A DNA stretch of 64,000 nt from Actinomycetota bacterium. GTDB taxonomy: Bacteria > Actinomycetota > Actinomycetes > Propionibacteriales > Nocardioidaceae. Each line of letters opens with the position of its first letter. Position 1 is the first letter of the stretch. The position numbers and the translations under genes were made by a program. Below, one piece after another: positions 57,466 to 64,000 of this stretch. The stretch spans positions 62,001 through 126,000 of the forward strand of contig WLJH01000004.1 in the NCBI GenBank assembly GCA_009701885.1, read 5' to 3'. The notes beneath the pieces were generated by a model. The model was not told where the DNA came from, searched no databases, and saw only the letters and a program-made list of their open reading frames with translations.

Positions 57466-57480
57466 GCACCTTGAAGTGCC
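57465..57480. promoter_or_regulatory. Second inverted repeat in the divergent promoter
   Basis: GGCAC-CTTGAA-GTGCC, sharing its first base with the HxlR-type operator. It may be a second site for the same regulator or a part of the hxlR promoter. Confidence 0.35.
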
Positions 57481-57506
57481 GCGGTTACCTGAGGGATAGT
57501 GAGGAC

Positions 57507-57875
57507 GTGAGCACGGCACCGATCGCGGACCCCTACGCCGCCGCCTGCCCGACGCGCACGGTCCTGGACCGGATCGGCGACCGCTGGACGGTACTGGTCC
57601 TCCTGCTGCTCGCCGAGCGCACCTGCCGGTTCACCGAGCTGCAGCGCCGGATCGAGGGCGTGAGCCCGAAGGTGCTGACCCAGGTGCTGCGCGCGCTCGA
57701 GCGCGACGGCCTGGTCACCCGCGAGGTGCACGCGGAGGTGCCCCCGCGGGTGGAGTACAGCCTCACGTCGCTCGGCGGCACGCTGGTGCAGGCCGTCGCC
57801 GGGCTCGACGCGTGGGCGCGCGCCCACATCGACGAGGTGGAGCGGTCGCGGGCGGCGTACGACGCTCGCGCCTGA
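57507..57875 (+). CDS. HxlR-family transcriptional regulator
   Basis: A 122-residue winged-helix protein. CPTRTVLDRIGDRWTVLVLL is the family's opening, with a conserved Cys at position 12 that could sense redox. RFTELQRRIEGVSPKVLTQ is the recognition region and PPRVEYSLTSLGGTLV the wing. I took GTG 57507, after a GAGGAC purine run; an in-frame start 36 bases upstream would reach into the operator. Confidence 0.88.
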   Translation: MSTAPIADPYAAACPTRTVLDRIGDRWTVLVLLLLAERTCRFTELQRRIEGVSPKVLTQVLRALERDGLVTREVHAEVPPRVEYSLTSLGGTLVQAVAGLDAWARAHIDEVERSRAAYDARA

Positions 57876-57905
57876 CGTCCGGGCGCGCAGGCGCCGGGGG
57901 CAGCC

Positions 57906-58886
57906 TCAGGCGTGGCCGTCGAACATGCTCGTGACCGAGCCGTCCTCGAAGACCTCGCGGATGGCCCGGGCCACGAGCGGGGAGATCGAGAGGATCGTGA
58001 GCTTGTCGAAACGCCGGTCCTCGGGGATCGGCAGCGTGTTGGTCACGATGACCTCGACGGCCGAACAGTTCTTGAGGCGGTCGACGGCCGGGTCGGAGAG
58101 GATCGCGTGGGTCGCGGCGATGATGACGCCCGCGGCGCCGTCGGCGACCAGGGCCTCGGCGGCCTTCACGATCGTGCCGCCGGTGTCGATCATGTCGTCG
58201 GTCAGCACGCAGATCTTGCCGGTGACCTCACCGACGACGCGGTTGGCGACGGTCTCGTTGGGCCGGTCGGTGCGGCGGGTCTTGTGGATGAAGGCCAGCG
58301 GGGCGCCGCCGAGCTTGGCCGACCAGCGCTCGGCGACCTTGATCCGTCCGGCGTCCGGGGAGACGACGCACAGCGGCTGGTGGCCGTACTTCTCCATGAC
58401 GTAGTCGGTGAGGATCGGCAGCGCCATCAGGTGGTCGACGGGGCCGTCGAAGTAGCCCTGGATCTGGTCGGCGTGCAGGTCGATGGCGATCAGGCGGTCG
58501 GCACCGGCGGTCTTGAAGAGGTCGGCCATCAGCCGGGCCGAGATCGGCTCGCGGCCGCGGTGCTTCTTGTCCTGGCGGGCGTAGCCGTAGAACGGCATGA
58601 CCACGGTGATCCGCTTGGCCGAGGCCCGCTTGAGGGCGTCGACCATGATCAGGTGCTCCATGATCCACTCGTTGATCGGAGCGGTGTGGCTCTGGATCAC
58701 GAAGGCGTCGCAGCCGCGCACCGACTCCTCGTAGCGGACGTAGATCTCGGAGTTCGCGAACTCGTACGCCGAGGTCGGCACCAGGTCGGTGCCGAGCAGG
58801 TCCGCGACCTCCTCGGCCAGCTCGGGGTGGGCCCGTCCGCTGAAGACCATCAGGTTCTTCTCGGTGGTCTTCTTGTATCCGGTCAC
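57906..58886 (-). CDS. prs: Ribose-phosphate pyrophosphokinase
   Basis: A 326-residue PRPP synthase. EFANSEIYVRYEESVRG, YGYARQDKKHRGREPI and VVSPDAGRIKVAERW are family segments. VLTDDMIDTGGT is the PRPP-binding loop. It supplies PRPP for nucleotides, His and Trp. The start is GTG 58886. It follows glmU by 76 bases on the same strand, as in mycobacteria. Confidence 0.97.
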   Translation of the reverse strand: MTGYKKTTEKNLMVFSGRAHPELAEEVADLLGTDLVPTSAYEFANSEIYVRYEESVRGCDAFVIQSHTAPINEWIMEHLIMVDALKRASAKRITVVMPFYGYARQDKKHRGREPISARLMADLFKTAGADRLIAIDLHADQIQGYFDGPVDHLMALPILTDYVMEKYGHQPLCVVSPDAGRIKVAERWSAKLGGAPLAFIHKTRRTDRPNETVANRVVGEVTGKICVLTDDMIDTGGTIVKAAEALVADGAAGVIIAATHAILSDPAVDRLKNCSAVEVIVTNTLPIPEDRRFDKLTILSISPLVARAIREVFEDGSVTSMFDGHA

Positions 58887-58962
58887 GTCGAGGTGCTCCT
58901 AGATGCCGGGAGAGGCGCCGCGGGGGTGGTGGGCGCCGCTGATTCTGCCCCTCTCGGGAGCC

Positions 58963-60456
58963 TCAGCCCAACTCACCGGCCGAGGCTTGGGACGAGTCGT
59001 CGGTCACCTCTGGACCACCTGCTGTTTCCCTGCCCGCCGCCTCCGCGGCCTCGGCCTGCGCGGTGCCGGCCCGGCGCTCCTGCGCCCAGCCCTCGATCAC
59101 GCGCATGGGGCCGGCGCTGACCGCGAGCGCGCCCGCCGGCACCTCGCCGCGCACCACGGTCCCGCCGCCGGTGCTGGCGCCGTCGCCGATGACCACGGGG
59201 GCCACGAAGGTGTTGTTGGAGCCGGTGCGCGCGTGCCGACCGACGACGGTGCGGTGCTTGGCGACCCCGTCGTAGTTGGCCACGATCGTCCCGGCGCCGA
59301 TGTTGGCGCCCTCCCCGATCTCGGCGTCCCCGACGTAGGAGAGGTGCGGGACCTTCGCGCCGTCGCCGATCACGGCGTTCTTGGTCTCCACGAAGCCGCC
59401 GATCTTGCCGCCGGCGCCGAGGCGGGTGCCCGGGCGGAGGTAGGAGAAGGGGCCGACCTGCGCGTCGTCGCCGACCACGGCCAGCTCGGCGTGGGTGCGC
59501 ACCACGCGTGCGCCCGCACCGACCTCGCAGTCCTTGAGCGTGGTGTCGGGTCCGACCACGGCGTCCTCGCCGATCGTCGTGGCCCCGAGCAGCTGCGTGC
59601 CGGGCAGGATCGTGACGTCGCGGCCCAGGTCGACGTGCACGTCGATCCACGTGGTCGCAGGGTCGACGACGGTGACGCCCTCGCGCATCCAGTGGTCCAC
59701 GACCCGGTCGTTGAGGAGCCGGCCGAGCGCGGCGAGCTGGGCGCGGTCGTTGGCGCCCTCGGTCTGCACGACGTCCGCGAGCACGTGGGCGCCGACCATC
59801 AGCCCGGCCTCGCGGGCCAGGCCGACGAGGTCGGTCAGGTAGTACTCGCCCTTGGCGTTGTCGTTGCCCAGCCGCGGCAGCGCGTCGAGCAGGAACCCGG
59901 CCTCGAAGGCCATGATCCCGGAGTTGATCTCGGTGATCTCCAGCTGCTCGGCGGTGGCGTCCTTGTGCTCGACGATCGCCAGCACCTCGCCGTCGGCGTC
60001 GCGCACCACGCGGCCGTAGCCGGCCGGCTCGGCGACGTCACCGGAGAGCAGGCTGACCGCGCGCTGGGCCGCCTCGTGCTCGGCCACGAAGTCACGCAGG
60101 CTCTGCCCGGTGAGCAGGGGGGTGTCGCCGTACGCCACGAGGACGGTGCCCGAGGTGGTGCCGGCGGCCTCGACGGCGACCCGCACCGCGTGGCCGGTGC
60201 CCTTCTGCTCCTCCTGGACCGCGAGCAGGCAGTCCGGCAGCAGGGCGGAGACGTGCGGGGCGACGAGCTCGCGCTGGTGGCCCACGACGGCCACGACGGA
60301 GCGCGGGCTGGTCTCCGCCACCGCGGCGAGCACGTGGCCGACCAGGCTGCGCCCGCCGATCTCGTGCAGCACCTTCGGGGTCTTCGACCGCATCCGCGTG
60401 CCCCCGCCCGCAGCGAGGACGACGACGGTCAGGTCCTTGAGCACGGGCTCGGCCAC
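58963..60456 (-). CDS. glmU: Bifunctional GlcNAc-1-P uridyltransferase / GlcN-1-P acetyltransferase
   Basis: A 497-residue enzyme that makes UDP-GlcNAc for the cell wall. The uridyltransferase domain begins VVVLAAGGGTRMRSKTPKVL. The hexapeptide left-handed beta-helix fills the C-terminal half, with GSNNTFVAPVVIG near the active site. The tail (about 30 residues) is acidic and Ala-rich. GTG 60456 has GGGAG just upstream. Confidence 0.97.
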   Translation of the reverse strand: MAEPVLKDLTVVVLAAGGGTRMRSKTPKVLHEIGGRSLVGHVLAAVAETSPRSVVAVVGHQRELVAPHVSALLPDCLLAVQEEQKGTGHAVRVAVEAAGTTSGTVLVAYGDTPLLTGQSLRDFVAEHEAAQRAVSLLSGDVAEPAGYGRVVRDADGEVLAIVEHKDATAEQLEITEINSGIMAFEAGFLLDALPRLGNDNAKGEYYLTDLVGLAREAGLMVGAHVLADVVQTEGANDRAQLAALGRLLNDRVVDHWMREGVTVVDPATTWIDVHVDLGRDVTILPGTQLLGATTIGEDAVVGPDTTLKDCEVGAGARVVRTHAELAVVGDDAQVGPFSYLRPGTRLGAGGKIGGFVETKNAVIGDGAKVPHLSYVGDAEIGEGANIGAGTIVANYDGVAKHRTVVGRHARTGSNNTFVAPVVIGDGASTGGGTVVRGEVPAGALAVSAGPMRVIEGWAQERRAGTAQAEAAEAAGRETAGGPEVTDDSSQASAGELG

Positions 60457-60584
60457 GGGTCTCCCTCGCCGTCGGTCCGGGTCGACCCCGGCTGACCGCC
60501 ACACTCTAGAGGTCCCGCTGCGACACGCCAGACCCGGCGGAAACATGCTTCCCTTGAAGGGCTGGCACGAGCATCCTCGGAGCC

Positions 60585-63224
60585 ATGCCCCGTGCGTTGC
60601 TCCAGATGCTGGCCCTGCTGCTCCTCCTCGCCGGCACGTCGGCCGCGGTTGCCGCCGCGGCGCGCGAGCCGTCCCGGCAGCGCGCGGAGGGCGCGTCGAT
60701 CACGTCCGACGGGCCCCTGACCGAGATCACGGTGAGCCCCACGCTGGGCACCACCATGTTCCGGACCGGCGAGCAGCACGACTCCTGCTGGATCCAGGAC
60801 TGCCTGACCGTCGTGGCGGTGCGCGGCGAGCTCTACGGACCCGCGTTCGTGCCGAGCTGGCAGCAGGGGCGCAAGCCCACGCCGTACACCCCGATCAGCC
60901 AGCGCACCTCGGGCCGCGGGACCATCGACGCGCCGTTCCGCATCCACACCGAGGTGGCCCTCGGGGACACCGGCCTACGGGTCACGCAGGTCGACTCCTA
61001 CGTCGTCGGCGACGAGGACCTCACCAGCCGGGTCTACCTGCACAACGACACCGCGACCGCGGTGACCGACGCGGTCGTCTACCGGGCCGGGTTCTGCTAC
61101 CAGGGAGTGCCGTCGAACTCCTGGACCGGCTTGGTGGGCCCCGATCGGGTCGGCTGCGTCTCCCCGGAGGGCCGCCTACACCAGTGGACCTCGGAGTGGC
61201 CCGGCGCCACCCGGCTGGTCGCGGACTTCGTGGACGTGTGGAGGTACGTCAGCGACACCCGGGCGCCGTTCCCCGACGCCTGCGCCTGCGACACCACCGG
61301 CACGAACGGCCTCGTGGCGGGACTGTCGTGGCAGGTCGGCGTCCCGCCGGAGGACGAGACCTGGGTGCAGTCCCGCATGAGTGTGTCCGGGGAGGCCCTG
61401 GGAGACGCCGACGGCGACGGGCTCCCGGGGACGTGGGAGCAGAACGGCTACGACCGGGACGGCGACGGTGTCGTCGACGTGGACCTGCCCGCCATGGGCG
61501 CGGACCCGCGCCGCAAGGACGTCTTCGTCGAGGTCGACTGGATGCTCGGGCGGACCTGCGTGGCCAACAGCTTCTGCCTCGACGAGGACCGCTTCGAGCC
61601 CGATCCCGGTGCGATCGCGGACGTGGTGGCTGCCTTCGCCGCCGCCCCCGTCGCCAACCCCGACGGCAGCACGGGGATCACGCTGCACGTCGACCACGGC
61701 CCGGATTCGGTGATGGACCCGTCCGGCCGCACCTGGGGAGCCTTGTCCCGCTCGACCGACGTGCCCTACACCCGCGACATCCTGCCCGTGCGGCCCTGCA
61801 TCCCCGGCCTCCCGAGCGGCTTCAACGACTCCGACGGCGTGTGCTGGCTCGAGCTGGCGGCCCTGCAGCAGGACTCACTCGAGCCCGCCCGCGCGGACGT
61901 CTTCCGCTGGGCGCTCTACGCCGACGTGTACGCCGGGTCCGACAGCAGCGGCATCGCCGCGGGGATCCCGAGCTCGCTGTTCGTGCTCACCGGCGGCGCC
62001 TTCAACGCGGGCACCGGCTTCACGGCGGCGCAGGAGGCCAGCACGTTCATGCACGAGCTGGGCCACACGCTGGCGCTCCAGCACGGCGGCGCCGACGGTG
62101 ACAACCGCAAGCCGAACTACCGCAGCCAGATGAGCTACTCCTGGCAGAACAAGGCCGGGGTCCCCCTGGACTACTCGCGTGACCGGCTGCCGACGCTCGA
62201 CGAGAACGACCTCACCGAGTCGATCGGGGTGCCGGGCGCCAACGGGATCGTCGCCTGGATGTGCGCCTCGCCCGCGGCCCGCTGGACCGCGACGATGCCC
62301 GGCGCGGCCGACTGGGACTGCGACGGGACAATCGACCCCGGGACCACCGCGGCCGATGTCAACGGGGACGGCCGACTCACCGTGCTGGCAGGCCACGACG
62401 ACTGGGCGGCACTGCAGTACGCCGGTGGCGAGGTCGGCGCCTTCGGGGCCTCCGACCCCGACGACGACGCGATCGACCTGGACCGGGTCCCCGACCACTC
62501 CGAGCAGACGAGCCTGGACACCACGGTCGAGCCGGGAGCGGGCGTGATCCGCAGCAGCGGCGTGCTCAGCCTCGTCTCGGGAGTCGGCGGCCAGGAGCTC
62601 AGCGTGGACGTGCACAATCCCGGCGCGGCGGAAGCGGCGTACGTCGTCGGGACGGCGGGCCTCGCGGGAGTGCCGGAGCGGCTCGAGGTGGTGGTGCCCG
62701 CGGGCGCGACCACCACCGTGCCGGTGCCGGTCGACAGCGACCGGCTGCGACCGGGCGTCGCGACATGGGCGCTGACCCTGACCTCGCCCGACGGGAGCGT
62801 GCGCGACACCTCCAGCACCGGGGTGCGGGTCTTCGCACCCTCCGACCCGGTCGTCGCCGCTGCCCTCGAGGAGCTCCAGGACCCGGTCGCGGGCGTCGGT
62901 GAGGACGTGCGGGCCACGATGCTCGACGTGCTCGAGCAGGCCGTCGAGCTGGCGCCCGCCGTCGTCCTGGACCGCCGTCCCCGGCTCACCGGCCGGCCGA
63001 TGGTCGGGTCGGTGCTGCGGGTGCGGCCCGCGGTCACCGTCCCGACCGGTGCCCGAGCGACGTACCGCTGGTCCCGCGGGACAAAGAAGCTGCGGGCCAG
63101 CGGGCCGCGCTACCGGGTGACGCCGCGCGACGCCGGAGCTGTGCTGGCAGTGCGGATCACGTGGTCCGCGCCCGGCCTCCAGCCGACGACGCTCACCCTG
63201 CGGAGCGCGAAGGTCCGCCGCTAG
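60585..63224 (+). CDS. Secreted metzincin-like zinc metallopeptidase
   Basis: An 879-residue protein. A signal peptide (1 to about 27, ALLQMLALLLLLAGTSAAV) is followed by a beta-rich N-terminal region. EF-hand or dockerin-like calcium loops come next: DADGDGLPGTWE and DRDGDGVVDVD near 270-300, and DVNGDGRLTV later. The catalytic zinc motif is HELGHTLALQH (His490, Glu491, His494, His500), and SQMSYSW is the Met-turn, so it is a metzincin. A C-terminal Ig-like domain and a small basic end follow. Substrate unknown; likely an extracellular protease. It is divergent from glmU. Confidence 0.8.
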   Translation: MPRALLQMLALLLLLAGTSAAVAAAAREPSRQRAEGASITSDGPLTEITVSPTLGTTMFRTGEQHDSCWIQDCLTVVAVRGELYGPAFVPSWQQGRKPTPYTPISQRTSGRGTIDAPFRIHTEVALGDTGLRVTQVDSYVVGDEDLTSRVYLHNDTATAVTDAVVYRAGFCYQGVPSNSWTGLVGPDRVGCVSPEGRLHQWTSEWPGATRLVADFVDVWRYVSDTRAPFPDACACDTTGTNGLVAGLSWQVGVPPEDETWVQSRMSVSGEALGDADGDGLPGTWEQNGYDRDGDGVVDVDLPAMGADPRRKDVFVEVDWMLGRTCVANSFCLDEDRFEPDPGAIADVVAAFAAAPVANPDGSTGITLHVDHGPDSVMDPSGRTWGALSRSTDVPYTRDILPVRPCIPGLPSGFNDSDGVCWLELAALQQDSLEPARADVFRWALYADVYAGSDSSGIAAGIPSSLFVLTGGAFNAGTGFTAAQEASTFMHELGHTLALQHGGADGDNRKPNYRSQMSYSWQNKAGVPLDYSRDRLPTLDENDLTESIGVPGANGIVAWMCASPAARWTATMPGAADWDCDGTIDPGTTAADVNGDGRLTVLAGHDDWAALQYAGGEVGAFGASDPDDDAIDLDRVPDHSEQTSLDTTVEPGAGVIRSSGVLSLVSGVGGQELSVDVHNPGAAEAAYVVGTAGLAGVPERLEVVVPAGATTTVPVPVDSDRLRPGVATWALTLTSPDGSVRDTSSTGVRVFAPSDPVVAAALEELQDPVAGVGEDVRATMLDVLEQAVELAPAVVLDRRPRLTGRPMVGSVLRVRPAVTVPTGARATYRWSRGTKKLRASGPRYRVTPRDAGAVLAVRITWSAPGLQPTTLTLRSAKVRR

Positions 63225-63233
63225 CCTGCGCGG

Positions 63234-64000
63234 GTGACCGATCGCACCGACCTGGCCGCCCGCCTCCTCGACGCCCAGGTGCAGTGGGTCGTCGACCGAC
63301 TGGAGCACGACCTGCCCGAGATGGTCGCCCGCGACGTCGCCGACCTGGTGGACGCCGGCTCACGGGTCACCGTGGGCGCGGTCGCGGACCCCGAGGCGAT
63401 CACCGCGACCATCGCCGAGGTCCTCGTCCGCGTGCCCCCGAGCACGGCCGCGAGCACGTTCACCGCCGTCCTCGCCGAGGTGCTGCACGACGGTCCGACC
63501 GGTGACCACACGCTGGGCCAGGTCGTGGCCCGCGAGCACGTCGAGGCCTTCGCCGACACCCTGCTCGGCAGCGGCGAGCGGCTGCGCGGCGCCCTGGACG
63601 ACCTCACCCGCAGCCCCGCGGTCTCGGCGCTCGCCTCGCGCTTCATGGGCCGGGTCGTGGCCGAGGTGGTGCAGGCCAACCGCGCGGTCGCGGAGAAGCT
63701 GCCGGGCGTCGGCTCTCTGGTCTCGCTCTACGCCGGCGCGGCCGGCAAGGTCATGGGCGCCACCCAGCTTGACGCCCTCGTCGGCGCCGCGGCCGGCCAG
63801 GGCGCCGGCTTCGCGGTACGCCGGCTCAACGCGGTCGTCGTGGAGACACTGCGCGACCCCGGCACCCGCGCCGCGGTCCTCGAGGTCTACGACCTGTACG
63901 CCGACAAGCCGCTCTCCGGGGCCGGCACGGTCCCCCTGGAGCGGGTCCAGCACCTCGCCGGGATAGTCCAGGACGTCGTCATCGGCGCCGCGCCCTCCGA
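63234..64000 (+). CDS. Hypothetical protein, cut by the window edge
   Basis: The frame is open from GTG 63234 to the right edge (255 codons), ten bases after the metallopeptidase stop. The visible part is helical with no signal or strong membrane segment: LLDAQVQWVVDRLEHDLPEM, LVRVPPSTAASTF, and the Gly/Ala-rich SLVSLYAGAAGKVMGATQLD. It may be co-transcribed with the metallopeptidase. I do not recognise it. Confidence 0.55.
   Translation, partial: MTDRTDLAARLLDAQVQWVVDRLEHDLPEMVARDVADLVDAGSRVTVGAVADPEAITATIAEVLVRVPPSTAASTFTAVLAEVLHDGPTGDHTLGQVVAREHVEAFADTLLGSGERLRGALDDLTRSPAVSALASRFMGRVVAEVVQANRAVAEKLPGVGSLVSLYAGAAGKVMGATQLDALVGAAAGQGAGFAVRRLNAVVVETLRDPGTRAAVLEVYDLYADKPLSGAGTVPLERVQHLAGIVQDVVIGAAPS

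Noticed and set aside
58887..58962. GC-rich partial hairpins between glmU and prs
   Set aside because: Only about six contiguous pairs with mismatches; not convincing as a terminator, and the two genes are normally co-transcribed.
57876..60584. A tRNA gene near glmU/prs, as found in many actinobacteria
   Set aside because: No cloverleaf or GTTCGAATC-type T-arm was seen in the gaps between these genes.

Overview
This window looks like chromosomal DNA of a high-GC actinobacterium of the Nocardioides type. The evidence is very high GC, many GTG starts, mycothiol-linked formaldehyde oxidation, a GuaB/GuaB3 pair, a GroEL with a His-rich tail, CIRCE operators and Streptomyces-like PHO boxes. From memory, two blocks follow Mycobacterium tuberculosis gene order: guaA / choD / guaB3 / guaB / groEL1-groES / tsaD / rimI / tsaB, and pth / rplY / prs / glmU. 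No rRNA, tRNA, CRISPR array, insertion sequence or prophage was seen.

Layout. 0-2.9 kb: a cut-off HTH plus membrane protein, then guaA. 2.9-10.2 kb: two catabolic operons on the minus strand. One is gabD2-like plus a ChoD-like GMC oxidoreductase. The other is a phosphotransferase, a CrtC-like protein and an aldehyde dehydrogenase behind a perfect KstR-type operator set in a leaderless promoter. 10.3-15.2 kb: glpD, a secreted alpha/beta hydrolase, small unknowns and a nitronate monooxygenase. 15.3-22.2 kb: a YefM/YoeB module, rnhA, a nitrilase, guaB3, guaB and an ACT-GNAT fusion. 22.3-27 kb: a membrane glycosyltransferase, groES-groEL with two HrcA-type operators, and a lipoprotein. 27.1-36.2 kb: a THUMP-like methyltransferase, mscR with its metallo-beta-lactamase-fold partner, a SigE-family sigma factor with a membrane beta-propeller-like protein, tsaD, a GNAT, a kinase, a TSUP transporter, rimI and tsaB.

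36.2-47.5 kb holds a lytic transglycosylase and an enlarged phosphate-uptake locus. Its order is pstC, pstA, a membrane-tethered PstS, an 873-residue secreted and tethered protein, a sortase fold without catalytic His and Cys, a second Ig-tailed binding protein, then pstB behind a 15-bp perfect hairpin. Candidate PHO boxes lie upstream of pstC. 47.5-50.3 kb is an rplY-pth-cysQ-HAD operon. 50.5-57.9 kb interrupts the mycobacterial-type order with a tightly overlapping four-gene operon of unknown function, pepN, two tandem 161-bp foldback elements and an NmrA/HxlR pair. 57.9-64 kb: prs, glmU, a secreted metzincin-like peptidase and a cut-off unknown gene.

The main leads are the enlarged Pst locus with its apparently dead sortase, the 161-bp foldback repeats with compensatory changes, the four-gene unknown operon, and the KstR-boxed operon. 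All functions are inferred from sequence by eye; no database search was run.
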